In this document: piece after piece, positions 17,540-26,329 of the stretch
Layout of the letters: each line of letters starts with the position of its first letter
How positions within the stretch are numbered: the first letter of the stretch is position 1
Assembly (NCBI RefSeq): GCF_000378425.1
Contig: NZ_KB899811.1
Coordinates: 148,133-212,132 of the forward strand
DNA length: 64,000 nt
Direction of reading: 5' to 3'
Source: Cohnella laeviribosi DSM 21336
GTDB taxonomy: Bacteria > Bacillota > Bacilli > Paenibacillales > Paenibacillaceae
The notes under the pieces: model-generated
What the model saw: only the letters and a program-made list of their open reading frames with translations
What the model was told of the DNA's origin: nothing
The model's database searches: none
Translations under genes and position numbers: made by a program

Positions 17540-18346
17540 CTATTTGTAATGTTTGACGCTCAGTTGATCCAAGCTTTTGAACGCGTAACCCTGCTTTCTG
17601 GCGTCATCGATGATTTTTCCCAGCGCGTTCGCGTTGTCCTCCGAAACGGCGTGAAGCAAAATGACGGCGCCGGGGTGAAGCTGCTTCATCACGTTGTCGT
17701 GAGCGTAGCTCCAACCTTTTTGCTGCTTGACGTCCCAGTCTTTGTACGCGATGGACCAAAAGACGTTGGTATACCCGATCCGGCGGCAAATATCCAGCAT
17801 CCGTTCGCTGAAGATCCCCCGCGGCGGCCGCATAAACCGCATGTCCAGCTGTCCCGTTACCTTCTCCGCTTCCTGCTCGACTTTGGACAGCTCGTTTTTG
17901 ATCTGTTCGGCCGACAACTGCGTCATATCGGGATGGCTCCAGGAATGATTGCCGACCAGGTGGCCTTCGAGAACCATTCGTTTCAATAATTCGGGCTGAT
18001 CCCGAACGAAGTGCCCCGTCACGAAAAAGGCCGCTGGCACCTTCTTTTCCTTCAGCACGTCCAGTATCCGGGCGGTATACCCGTTTTCGTAACCGTTGTC
18101 GAACGTCAGGTAAAGCTCCTTCTGGGCCGTATTTCCGAGAAAAATAGCCTCGTGCTTTTTCATGATGTCCATAAAGCCTTCCTCGGCGATCGAAGGGAAG
18201 CTGCCGTTTTTGCTTTTCTTGAAGCCGAAGTGGTACGGTCCGGTTCCATGCGCGGACGCGGGGGCGGACGCAACCGACCAGCCGATGATTGCCGCAAGCG
18301 CCGCCATAACCGTTGCAAGCGCTAGAGATTTGAGCGTTTTAGCCAT
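17540..18346 (-). CDS. pdaA: delta-lactam-forming peptidoglycan N-acetylmuramic acid deacetylase
   Basis: A 268-residue polysaccharide deacetylase needed for muramic-delta-lactam in spore cortex. It has a signal peptide (1-32) and a NodB domain. Motif 1 is LTFDNGYENGYT (D83; the Asn after FD is the PdaA signature), motif 2 is HSWSHPD (H134, H138) and motif 3 is RPPRGIFSE. The ATG at 18346 follows GAAGGAAAC; the much longer open frame to 19033 runs antisense through the next gene and is spurious. Presumably expressed in the mother cell or forespore, as in Bacillus. Confidence 0.93.
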   Translation of the reverse strand: MAKTLKSLALATVMAALAAIIGWSVASAPASAHGTGPYHFGFKKSKNGSFPSIAEEGFMDIMKKHEAIFLGNTAQKELYLTFDNGYENGYTARILDVLKEKKVPAAFFVTGHFVRDQPELLKRMVLEGHLVGNHSWSHPDMTQLSAEQIKNELSKVEQEAEKVTGQLDMRFMRPPRGIFSERMLDICRRIGYTNVFWSIAYKDWDVKQQKGWSYAHDNVMKQLHPGAVILLHAVSEDNANALGKIIDDARKQGYAFKSLDQLSVKHYK

Positions 18347-18568
18347 CGTTTCCTTCACTCCATGTTCGTATTCCCGTCTAGGTTTCCGCAATTTGGGCGA
18401 TCCTATGCCGAAGGCGATCTCGGACCAGCGTTCCCGGACCAAAGTCCGGCTTCGGACAAGCCGCAAGCAGGGCTGAAAATTCGACGCCGGACGATGGGAA
18501 ACGAAGAGCCCGAGCAATAGAATGAAGCTAAGATAAACAAGGAATTGCGGACAAAGGCGGGAACGGGA

Positions 18569-19306
18569 ATGATCGGAAAGAAAGCGGACCGATTCGGGCG
18601 GCCTCTTGTTTGGCGAACGGCGGGCCTTCGGCGGAAGGAGGCGGATGCCGCGGCGAAATCGTCCGGTAGGGTCTCGCCGAATACAATCCGCCAGACGGTT
18701 TGGCTCGCGTGGGAGAAAGCCGTCTGCTGGGCGATGTCTCTGCGCAGCGAATATACGCTGCAATTCGGCATCTGCAAAGTGATGGTCAGGCAATATTCGG
18801 GGGAAAGCATATTGTGCGCGGACGGGACATGGATCGAAGAGGGCGACCGGATCGGCGAGCTTCATCTGGACAATCGCCGGGTGCTGGAGCTTGTGCGCGA
18901 GCATGGAGCGGACCGGGCCGGGCTGTTGACGGCCAGGCTCGTCCGGCAATCGCTCGGGCAAATCGAGGCGGCGATGGACGCAAGGCCCGAGCTGGCGATG
19001 GTGAAGGCGCTGGTCGGGGTGACGCTGCTGCACAGGGGACTAACTCATGGCCTGGGATTCGAACGCAGGCCGCTGCCCGGTAAAGGATTCGAGAAGCTGT
19101 CGCGGCTTTATCTGCTTCTTCTGCTGCGGTTTCTGCACCCGGACGGCGCGACGCGAGTCCGGCGCGGCAAGGAGAAGCTGGTTCCGATGATGCTGGTTCA
19201 TACCCGCGGCTCCTTGCGGGAGGCCATGGCGGGCCGCAAGGGCTCGACATCGGCGGCTCGATCAGCTCTGCTTCGAGATTCATCGAACTGCCGGTTTTTC
19301 CAGTAA
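18569..19306 (+). CDS. YkoP-like protein
   Basis: A 245-residue protein with the block LCADGTWIEEGDRIGELHLDN near residues 85-105. This resembles the YkoP/YkoP_D module found beside or fused to polysaccharide deacetylases in Bacillaceae; neighbouring pdaA fits that link. The start is uncertain (ATG 18569 has only a weak GGCGGG site), and the N-terminal 40 residues may not be translated. The last 109 bases overlap, antisense, the end of the response regulator gene. Confidence 0.6.
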   Translation: MIGKKADRFGRPLVWRTAGLRRKEADAAAKSSGRVSPNTIRQTVWLAWEKAVCWAMSLRSEYTLQFGICKVMVRQYSGESILCADGTWIEEGDRIGELHLDNRRVLELVREHGADRAGLLTARLVRQSLGQIEAAMDARPELAMVKALVGVTLLHRGLTHGLGFERRPLPGKGFEKLSRLYLLLLLRFLHPDGATRVRRGKEKLVPMMLVHTRGSLREAMAGRKGSTSAARSALLRDSSNCRFFQ

Positions 19307-19947
19307 AAAATAGCGATTTGCGTCCGGTCGCGCAGGTTCAGCTTGCCGAGGATGCTCGTGACATAGTTTTTGACCGTGTCTTCGCTCAGGAACAACTCCT
19401 GGGCGATTTCTTTGTTTGAAAGGCCGTCCGCGATTTTGCGGACGATGGCCTGTTCGCCGTCGGTCAGCCCGTAGGAGGACAGGGAGACGGAGTTCGGCCG
19501 CGATACTGAAGCGTTTGCCGAAGGCGGAGGACCGATCAGCGAAGCAAGCTTTTTGGCGATGTCCGGATGAATGAGCAGATTGCCTTCGCACACGGTGCGG
19601 AGGCCCTGCGCGATGCGCTCCGGCGGAAGGTTTTTGAGCAGATATCCGCTCGCGCCTGCGCGCAGCGCTTCGATGATGTATTCGTCGTCGTCGAACGTGG
19701 TCAAGATCAGCACGCTGACGTGCGGGTAATCGCGCTTGATGCGCCGGGTCCCTTCCACGCCGTCGCAGCCCGGCATGCGGATATCCATCAGCACGGCATT
19801 CACCGCTTCCTGCCGGCCGACGGCCTGCCAGGCTTGCTCCCCGTCCGAACAGGCGTCCACAACTTCAAGGTCGGGCTCCATGTTCAAAATCAGCTTCAGG
19901 CTTTCACGAATAAAAGGATCGTCATCGGCCACGATCAGGCGAATCAT
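19198..19947 (-). CDS. NarL/LuxR-family response regulator (LnrK-like)
   Basis: A 249-residue regulator: receiver domain 1-120 with phospho-acceptor D55 (VLMDIRMPG) and acidic pocket ADDD, then a LuxR-type HTH at about 155-215 (LTDGEQAIVRKIADGLSNKEIAQELFLSEDTVKNYV). About 28 residues extend beyond the usual end and overlap the YkoP-like gene antisense. The ATG at 19947 follows GAGGAG. It pairs with the kinase encoded 25 bases upstream. The divergent ABC genes and the 14-bp palindrome between suggest it activates the transporter. Confidence 0.9.
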   Translation of the reverse strand: MIRLIVADDDPFIRESLKLILNMEPDLEVVDACSDGEQAWQAVGRQEAVNAVLMDIRMPGCDGVEGTRRIKRDYPHVSVLILTTFDDDEYIIEALRAGASGYLLKNLPPERIAQGLRTVCEGNLLIHPDIAKKLASLIGPPPSANASVSRPNSVSLSSYGLTDGEQAIVRKIADGLSNKEIAQELFLSEDTVKNYVTSILGKLNLRDRTQIAIFYWKNRQFDESRSRADRAADVEPLRPAMASRKEPRV

Positions 19948-19972
19948 GGGAACTCCTCTTTTCCGGTTAAGA

Positions 19973-21097
19973 TTAGGCGGGGTGTCGGTATGTCGGCAGC
20001 ACGGTCGTAACCGCGAAGCTCGGCTGGCGCCGGATGTCAAGCTCGCCGCCGACCAGCTCGACGCGCTCCTTCATCCCCCGGAGGCCGAGGCCCCAGGGTC
20101 GATCTTCCTCGGGCACGGCGCCGTTGTTGGCGACGGTCATGAGTACGCGGTTCGGCTCGTACCGAAGTGTAATGTTTACGGCGGTGGCCGCGCCGTGGCG
20201 GATCGCGTTCGTCACCGCCTCTTGGGCGTTGCGGTATAGGATAAAATCCAGACTCGGATATAAGGCGTAGGGTACGCCTTCTATGGAATAGGCGACGTCA
20301 ACCCCCTGTTCGTTGCCGATCTCTTCGATCAGGCGGGTCAGCGAATACGAACGCATCGCGCCTTCTTCCGGTTTCATCTTGCGGACGGTCGAACGCAGCA
20401 GTTCCATGCTTTCGGCAAGCTGATCGCGGACGGACTCGGCCATGCGAATTCCCTGTTCCGGCCGATCGGCCCAAATGCGGATGGCGGCGTCCATCATCAT
20501 TTTCAGGCGGATCAGCTTGTGGCCGAGTTCGTCATGGATGTCGCGCGATATGCGGTTTCGTTCCGCCAGCTGTGAAATTTCTTCGATTTTTTGGGCGTAT
20601 TCGACCAGTTGGCTTCTCGCTTCGTTCAGTTCGATATGCTTGTACCTGAGCTCGTCGTAAAGCAGCTCGATTTCCGCTTTGCTTCGCATCGCGCGCCTTA
20701 GCTGCAGGAGCAGCAGGCCGATCACGGCAAACATCAGATTGGCGGTCACGATCGCCGATAAGGGGCGGTCCCACAAGGCCGCGTTCAGCAGCACCGCGTG
20801 AAGCAGCGCCATCGGCCAGGCGAAACGGAAGGACGCTTCGGGCAAATAGACAAGCATCGGCGCCATATGAGCCGCATACATCAGGCCGTCATAACGTTCG
20901 CTTACCCATGCTCCGTATCCGATGTCCAGGACGAGCCAGAGCAGCATCCACCGCTCGGGCATTCGCCTTGTCCAGCTCGCAATGCCGAGTTGAACAAGAA
21001 CGCAAAGGGTGAACAAGCGGTCGGAATCGTAGGACTCCGCATTCATCGAATACAAAGCCGGAAGAATCACAAGCAGGCAGCGGAGGTAAAGCAGCAC
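19973..21097 (-). CDS. NarL-type sensor histidine kinase (LnrJ-like)
   Basis: A 374-residue membrane kinase. The first 135 residues form about five helices with little extracellular loop, as in intramembrane-sensing kinases. A HisKA_3 dimerisation domain follows with H188 in RDIHDELGH, and a HATPase ends in GLGLRGMKERVELVGGEL. GTG at 21097 follows AAGGATG; GTG 21145 has no ribosome site. With the response regulator and ABC genes it matches the layout of the linearmycin-resistance cassette LnrJKLMN, suggesting sensing of a membrane-active lipid compound (inference). Confidence 0.88.
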   Translation of the reverse strand: MLLYLRCLLVILPALYSMNAESYDSDRLFTLCVLVQLGIASWTRRMPERWMLLWLVLDIGYGAWVSERYDGLMYAAHMAPMLVYLPEASFRFAWPMALLHAVLLNAALWDRPLSAIVTANLMFAVIGLLLLQLRRAMRSKAEIELLYDELRYKHIELNEARSQLVEYAQKIEEISQLAERNRISRDIHDELGHKLIRLKMMMDAAIRIWADRPEQGIRMAESVRDQLAESMELLRSTVRKMKPEEGAMRSYSLTRLIEEIGNEQGVDVAYSIEGVPYALYPSLDFILYRNAQEAVTNAIRHGAATAVNITLRYEPNRVLMTVANNGAVPEEDRPWGLGLRGMKERVELVGGELDIRRQPSFAVTTVLPTYRHPA

Positions 21098-21175
21098 GTC
21101 CGTCTCATCCTTTTTCTCCGAACTCGTTTGCCAAAAGTATAGCACAACCAGCGATGCGAAGGAGGATTCCGAAAG

Positions 21176-21189
21176 ATGACTTAAGTCAT
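21176..21189. promoter_or_regulatory. 14-bp palindrome ATGACTTAAGTCAT, probable response-regulator site
   Basis: A perfect palindrome between the divergent kinase and ABC transporter genes. The nearest -10 on the plus strand is TATAAT at 21236-21241 with no good -35, as expected for an activated promoter; the palindrome centre is about 65 bases before the likely transcription start, a usual place for a NarL-family activator. Confidence 0.6.
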
Positions 21190-21283
21190 ATGCGTTTCAT
21201 GACCGATTCTACCTGCGGCGGGGCTCCCTTCTTTCTATAATGGGGATTAGTGAAAGCAGGGGCTAGATGAGGAGTGAAAACGC

Positions 21284-22222
21284 GTGAACCGTCTCGTGGA
21301 AATGAAAGACGTCGTAAAAAAATACGGCAGCAAGGTAACGGTCGATCATTTGAATCTGACCATTCAGGAAGGGGAAATTTTCGGTCTGCTCGGTCCGAAC
21401 GGTGCGGGCAAAAGCACGACGATCCACATGCTGAGCGGCCTGCTCAAAATCGATTATGGCTCGATCTGTCTGGACGGCTTCTCCGTGGCGGAACGGCCGC
21501 TGGAGACGAAGCGCAGAATCGGCCTCGTACCGCAGGATCTGGCTATCTATGAAGAGATGTCGGCGCTGGATAACGTCATGTTTTTTGCCAGGTTGTACGG
21601 CCTAAGGGGCGCTCTGCTCAAGGAACGCGTAGACGAAGCGCTGGCGTTTGTCGGCCTTCAGGACCGCAAAAAAGACAAACCCAAATCGTTCTCCGGCGGG
21701 ATGAAGCGAAGGCTGAACATTGCGTGCGCCATTACGCATCGTCCGAAGCTGATTATCATGGATGAGCCGACCGTGGGCATCGATCCGCAATCGCGCAACC
21801 ATATTCTCGAATCGGTAAGAGAGCTGAACCGGATGGGTTCGACGGTCATTTACACGAGTCATTATATGGAAGAAGTGGCGGCGATTTCGACGCGGGTCGG
21901 CATTATGGACGGCGGCCGGCTGATCGCCTGCGGCACCCAGGAGGAGCTGCGCGCGAAGGTGGCCGGGGAGGAGAAGCTGACGATCGAGGCGCAGGGCATA
22001 CCGGAAGCCGCGTTGGAGGAGCTGAGACAGCATCCCCATATGATTCGGGTCGTGCCGTTGGAGGAAGGGGTCGAAGTGTATCTGAATTCCACTCAGGCTT
22101 ACTTGCAGGACATTCTTTTCGTCTTGTCCAAGCATCAGGTGCGCATCCGGAGCCTGACGCAAACCGAGCCGGATCTTGAGACGCTTTTCCTGTCGCTCAC
22201 GGGGCGCAGCTTGCGGGATTAG
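21284..22222 (+). CDS. ABC transporter ATPase (LnrL-like)
   Basis: A 312-residue ATP-binding subunit. Walker A GPNGAGKST, Q-loop LVPQDLAIYEEM, signature SFSGGMKRRLN, Walker B LIIMDEPTVGID and H-loop TSHYMEE are all intact. The C-terminal 80 residues form the accessory domain common to drug/lipid export ATPases. GTG 21284 follows GGAG. First gene of a three-gene operon with two ABC-2 permeases. Confidence 0.93.
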   Translation: MNRLVEMKDVVKKYGSKVTVDHLNLTIQEGEIFGLLGPNGAGKSTTIHMLSGLLKIDYGSICLDGFSVAERPLETKRRIGLVPQDLAIYEEMSALDNVMFFARLYGLRGALLKERVDEALAFVGLQDRKKDKPKSFSGGMKRRLNIACAITHRPKLIIMDEPTVGIDPQSRNHILESVRELNRMGSTVIYTSHYMEEVAAISTRVGIMDGGRLIACGTQEELRAKVAGEEKLTIEAQGIPEAALEELRQHPHMIRVVPLEEGVEVYLNSTQAYLQDILFVLSKHQVRIRSLTQTEPDLETLFLSLTGRSLRD

Positions 22223-22234
22223 GAGGAGAAGCGG

Positions 22235-23407
22235 GTGAATTTGGGAACGATTGTCGCATTTGAAATTCGCAGAGCGGTCAAGCATCCGGTTTATCTCTTC
22301 ATCCAGCTCATACTGCCGCTATTGCTCATCTTCATTCTCGGCACGGCGCTTGATTCGGTTTTCACGGTTAAGGACGAGAAGCTGGAAACGGTTCGGGTGG
22401 CGCTGGTGCAGCAAGACAAAGGAGAGATTGGAGCCGAACTGGATAAATGGCTGCGGCTTCCTGCCGCCGCCGACCGCATCCGGCTGGAACCCGCCGCTTC
22501 CCGAAGCGAGGCGATCGGCCGGCTCCGGAACGGAACCGCCGACTTTGCGCTTGTGGTGCCGCCGGATTTCAGCGCCTCCGTTCTGCGGGGCGGGTCGGCG
22601 AAGTGGGAGCTGATCGCCGGGGGTGACAGCGGCAAAAACCTGGCCGCCTCCGTCATTTTTCAAAGCATGCTGGATCGGCTGAACGACCGGCAAGCCGTTT
22701 CGCTTGCGCTGGGACCCGGCCTGCCGGCAGGACAGCCGGCGATGCAAGCGGCAACCCCGGATGCCGGCAGCAGCGCGGGATCGTTTGTCAAGATCGGCCA
22801 ACTGGCCGCGGGCAAACCGTACTCGGCGATGCAGTATTATGCCGCATCGATGCTGATCATGTTTCTGCTCTATGCGGGCATGTTCACGGGGATCGGACTC
22901 GCCGAGGAAAAAGAGCGGCATACGCTTGCGCGTCTGCATTCGACTCCCGTTCGGCCATGGCACATTTTGACGGGAAAGCTGACGGCGAATTTTCTATTGG
23001 CGGTGCTTCAGGCCGTGCTGATCATCGGGTTTACTTCCGCCGTTATGGGCGTCGATTGGGGGGCGTCCATCGGCGCCGTCGCATTCGCGTGCCTGGCCGT
23101 CATTCTGTTCTCGATTGGTCTGGCTGTCCTCGTTCTGTCGTTCACGAAAGGCTCCGGGCCGATGAACGTGGTGTTCCAACTGGTCATCGGCGTTATGACC
23201 TTCTTCAGCGGCGGGTTCTTTCAGCTTCCCGAAGGCATGCTGAGCCGGATCGGGGAATTCACGGTCAGCCATTGGGCGTTTCAAAGCATCCTGAATTCGA
23301 TGCTCGGCCGGACGGATTGGCAGCCGGTCGCGATTGTCGGCGTGATCGCAGCGGTATTTCTGGCCGGCTCTTTCGCGGTTTATCGGAAGGCGGGATATTA
23401 TGAATAG
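22235..23407 (+). CDS. ABC-2 type permease (LnrM-like)
   Basis: A 390-residue permease with one N-terminal helix (LFIQLILPLLLIFILGTAL), a roughly 190-residue extracellular domain and five C-terminal helices, the ABC-2 membrane fold. The motif ERHTLARLHSTPVRPWHILTGK marks the cytoplasmic coupling segment. AGGAGGAGAAGCG precedes the GTG at 22235. It forms the export channel with the next gene product. Confidence 0.9.
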   Translation: MNLGTIVAFEIRRAVKHPVYLFIQLILPLLLIFILGTALDSVFTVKDEKLETVRVALVQQDKGEIGAELDKWLRLPAAADRIRLEPAASRSEAIGRLRNGTADFALVVPPDFSASVLRGGSAKWELIAGGDSGKNLAASVIFQSMLDRLNDRQAVSLALGPGLPAGQPAMQAATPDAGSSAGSFVKIGQLAAGKPYSAMQYYAASMLIMFLLYAGMFTGIGLAEEKERHTLARLHSTPVRPWHILTGKLTANFLLAVLQAVLIIGFTSAVMGVDWGASIGAVAFACLAVILFSIGLAVLVLSFTKGSGPMNVVFQLVIGVMTFFSGGFFQLPEGMLSRIGEFTVSHWAFQSILNSMLGRTDWQPVAIVGVIAAVFLAGSFAVYRKAGYYE

Positions 23408-24557
23408 CATTTTTATCGCCTTGAATCTCCTGAAAAGAATGGTGGGAGGCAAAAGAGCCCTCCTGATCCATATCGTGCTGCCGGTCGCGGCGATATCGCT
23501 TCTCATCGGCATTGTCGGCGGCAGCGACAAGGACGATTATTCCGTCGCCTACGTGAACGCGGACCAAGGGATCATGGGGGCGTACTTCGTCCGGGAGCTG
23601 CAAGAAGCTCATGCCTATCGGCTGACCGGGATGAACACCGTTGAGGAAGTGAAGAAGAGCGTAACCGACCGCAAAGCGGCGGCTGCGATCGCGATTCCGC
23701 CCGATTTTACCGAGCGGCTGCTGAAGGGCGAGACGCCGGAAGTGAGCCTGTTCCAGTTGAACGTAAGCGAGGCTTCCGCCACCCTGAGGCTGCATGCGGA
23801 ATCCGCCGTCGGGCGGTTCGCCGACATCGTGCGATTGATCGCCGCGACGGGTGCATCCGGGGACGAGATGATCGCCAAGCTGGACGAGGCGCTGCGCCGG
23901 GCGCAAAACAAGATGATTACATCCAGCGTAACCGATCTGGGACTGGTCCCGCGTGACGGAGTGCGGTTCGCTACCGGCTTCATGCTGATGTTTCTGATGA
24001 TTAACATTTCGTCTACCGTAAACCTGATGATCGAAGACCGGAGAATTAAGACGATGTCCCGCGTTTATACGGCGCCTGTCCGTTCGCTGGAAATCGCCGC
24101 CGGCAATTTCCTCGGGAGCTTCCTTGCCGGAAGCGTTCAGCTGGTTCTCATTTTGCTGTTCACCCGGTATGTCTTGCGCTTTGACTACGGCCTGCCCTTT
24201 TTCAGTCAGCTCCTGATTTTGGAACTCTTTCTGATCGCATGCGTGGGACTCGCTACGGCAGTGGCAGGCGTCATCCGGAACAGCCAGTCGGCCGGACTGC
24301 TCAATACGATGCTGGTTACGCCGTCCTGCATGATCGGCGGCTGCTTCTGGCCCGTTACCCTCATGCCGGACTGGATGCAGAAACTGTCGTATTTCGTGCC
24401 GCAGCGTTGGGCGATCGACGCGATCCAGAACGTATCGGCCGGATACGAGGTGGCGTCCGTCGGGCTGCATATCGCCGTGCTCGTCGTTTTCGCCGTTGTG
24501 CTTCTGGGCTTCGGCTCGGTGACGCTTCAGCCGCACAAAACGGAGTTCGACCGCTAG
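23400..24557 (+). CDS. ABC-2 type permease (LnrN-like)
   Basis: A 385-residue second ABC-2 permease, with the same one-plus-five helix layout as its partner. The coupling segment is RRIKTMSRVYTAPVRSLEIAAGNFLG. Its ATG lies within the last codons of the preceding gene (8-base overlap), so translation is probably coupled and subunits equimolar. One ATPase plus two different permeases is the LnrLMN arrangement. Confidence 0.9.
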   Translation: MNSIFIALNLLKRMVGGKRALLIHIVLPVAAISLLIGIVGGSDKDDYSVAYVNADQGIMGAYFVRELQEAHAYRLTGMNTVEEVKKSVTDRKAAAAIAIPPDFTERLLKGETPEVSLFQLNVSEASATLRLHAESAVGRFADIVRLIAATGASGDEMIAKLDEALRRAQNKMITSSVTDLGLVPRDGVRFATGFMLMFLMINISSTVNLMIEDRRIKTMSRVYTAPVRSLEIAAGNFLGSFLAGSVQLVLILLFTRYVLRFDYGLPFFSQLLILELFLIACVGLATAVAGVIRNSQSAGLLNTMLVTPSCMIGGCFWPVTLMPDWMQKLSYFVPQRWAIDAIQNVSAGYEVASVGLHIAVLVVFAVVLLGFGSVTLQPHKTEFDR

Positions 24558-24702
24558 TTAAAGCAAGGGAAAGCCATCGGCAGACGCCGTCCCGTCTGTT
24601 CGGCACCGCGCTTTCCCTTTGCGTACCGGCGATGGCTGGCGCGAAGCGAACGAAGCCTGCTCTCGCCGCTTCTGCACGAAACTAGCCAAATTAAAACTTC
24701 TC

Positions 24703-24731
24703 TTTACAATTCCGTTCGACGCTTATATAAT
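24703..24731 (+). promoter_or_regulatory. promoter of plus-strand tRNA-Leu
   Basis: TTTACA (24703-24708), a 17-base spacer and perfect TATAAT (24726-24731), ending 14 bases before the tRNA. A near-consensus sigma-A promoter suited to a stable RNA. Confidence 0.85.
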
Positions 24732-24745
24732 GAACCATGTCGCTC

Positions 24746-24832
24746 GCGGTCGTGGCGGAATTGGCAGACGCGCTAGATTCAGGTTCTAGTGGTGTAACAG
24801 CCGTGGAGGTTCGAGTCCTCTCGACCGCACCA
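24746..24832 (+). tRNA. tRNA-Leu(CAG), second identical copy
   Basis: Same 87 bases as the minus-strand tRNA at 17129-17215, CCA encoded, anticodon CAG. It has its own strong promoter and terminator, so both copies look functional. The accessory remnants begin right behind it. Confidence 0.97.
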
Positions 24833-24845
24833 TACAAGCAAGCAC

Positions 24846-24879
24846 AACCCTTCAGGAAATCTGGAGGGTTTATTTTTTT
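24846..24879 (+). terminator. terminator of tRNA-Leu
   Basis: Arms AACCCTTCAG and CTGGAGGGTT, loop GAAAT, then TATTTTTTT. Confidence 0.9.
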
Positions 24880-24943
24880 GTAAATGATAGGGGCTGTCCC
24901 TTGATGTGGTCAAGCCCCCAAATCGTAGACATTGAAAAAAGCC

Positions 24944-25204
24944 CTAGGATACAAGATGGCTCCGATAATCCACCGGCGTCAGCTTGTTCAATTTTAACTG
25001 GATTCGTTCCTCGTTATAAAAGCGGATATAAGCTTCAATTCGTTCTTGCGACTCTTTTAACGAACGAATAGGATCCGTAGGCAGCATGTCATGGTACGCA
25101 TGGGACGTGTATTGGACTCCCTGGTCATTGTGGACAATCGGTCCAGGGATCTTGCCAGTCGCGTCTTTTTGCGTTTCAAAGGCGTCTTTAAACGTGTTTA
25201 GCAC
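24944..25204 (-). pseudogene. IS3-family transposase remnant (C-terminal part, internal deletion)
   Basis: An 86-codon minus-strand fragment of an IS150-like DDE transposase. HNDQGVQYTSHAYHDML contains the second catalytic Asp and is followed directly by RIEAYIRFYNEERIQLKLNKLTPVDYR, the C-terminal motif. The stretch between them, including the third catalytic residue, is missing, so the protein cannot be active. The text from about 24892 (GGGGCTGTCCCTTGATG) may be the element end. Confidence 0.75.
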
Positions 25205-25219
25205 TAGCTCATTGTCGTT

Positions 25220-25576
25220 ATCGATTCAGCGATCCAGGAAAATTGATGAGCTACGCGGGGTTAGTACCAAGTGAGAATTCGACGGGCCTGACGACGCGAC
25301 GAGGCAGTTTGACCAAAGCCGGTAATACTCATTTTGCGACGGGGCCTGATCGAGGCCGAATGGAGTTACCGCCATAAACCCGGTGTAAAAGAAGACTTGA
25401 AGTTGAAGAAACGGCTTAAGCACCTACCGCCCGAAGTCCAGCGGATTTCCTGGAAGGCGCAAACCCGACTTCACCAGAAATATATGCATCTTGTTTTGCA
25501 GCGTAGGAAGCACTCGAACGTCGCCATTGCAGCAATAGCCAGGGAATTTCTCGGCTTTTTATGGGCAGCTGTCTAA
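25220..25576 (+). pseudogene. IS110-family transposase remnant with frameshift
   Basis: The C-terminal part of an IS110/IS116-type DEDD transposase. One frame reads RFSDPGKLMSYAGLVPSEN then SLTKAGNTH. A single extra T near 25331-25334 shifts to LRRGLIEAEWSYRHKPG, then ISWKAQTRLHQKY and AIAREFLGFLWA, the usual end. The N-terminal catalytic half is absent. Confidence 0.75.
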
Positions 25577-25829
25577 GTCGCATAAGTCCGAATTAAAGTT
25601 GCAACGGCTTACTTACACAATAACCAATTCGGACGCTTGATCACTGGGACAAGAAGGCAAAGTGAACAGATGGAACTCTCTATCACACTGAAGAATCAAA
25701 ACTTGTCTAGAACCCACGAATATCAGAATGTTAGCGCGACGAGCTTGCATTTTGCCTTCTTGTCCGAGTCAATCAAGTTTGGAGTATTCTTGGTTCCGAT
25801 TGTGGGGTATGTTCTCATCGCGAGATTGA

Positions 25830-26137
25830 CGGGGACCGCCGAACTAAGAGGTTGGGTCAACTACTATGGACGCTACCAAAGCGGAAATGCACTCGGTATA
25901 TCGACGCATGAATCGTACGCTACTAGAGTGGACGATGAGAAAGTACAAAAGGTTCAGACAGCGACGCAAGCGGGCCTGGAATTGGCTCATACAGATTGCG
26001 AAGCGGGAACCCAAACTTTTCGTCCAATGGGAGAAGAATTATTTAAGTTGGGCTGGATAATGGGAGCCGGATGAGCCGAGAGGTTCAAGTCCGGTTCTGA
26101 GAGAGCCTGGGGGTGCGATCCCCCCGGGCTACTCAAC
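25830..26137 (+). mobile_element. group II intron 3' remnant (maturase end plus domains V-VI)
   Basis: The maturase X/thumb region is split over two frames: LRGWVNYYGRYQS, then MNRTLLEWTMRKYKRFRQRR and IAKREPKLFVQWEK. At 26064-26097 GAGCCGGATGAGCCGAGAGG followed by TTCAAGTCCGGTTC folds as domain V, and the following GC-rich hairpin (CTGGGGG/CCCCCGG) with CTACTC is domain VI and the 3' end. Reverse transcriptase domains and the 5' intron are missing, so it is a fragment. Confidence 0.75.
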
Positions 26138-26139
26138 CC

Positions 26140-26329
26140 TGCATCGAATCGTTCCACAGCGTACTTAAAAAAGAACTCGTTTATCTGGAGAAAGTTCAGA
26201 ACCCCAAAGTAAGCCCAAAGTCGGATTTTTGAATATATCGAGTTTTTCTACAATCGCAAACGCGTTCATTCTGCAATCGGGTATCTTACACCCATTCAAT
26301 GCGAACAAATGTACGATAAAGCTGCATGA
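26140..26329 (+). pseudogene. IS3-family transposase C-terminal remnant
   Basis: Reads IESFHSVLKKELVYLEK, then after a frameshift RIFEYIEFFYNRKRVHSAI and GYLTPIQCEQMYDKAA with stop, the standard end of an IS3-group OrfB. It lies directly after the group II intron 3' end, as if the intron had inserted in it, but the upstream exon is not recognisable. Confidence 0.7.

Noticed and set aside
18347..19033. N-terminal extension of pdaA to 497 residues
   Set aside because: It has no ribosome site, precedes a clear signal peptide start and is antisense to the YkoP-like gene.
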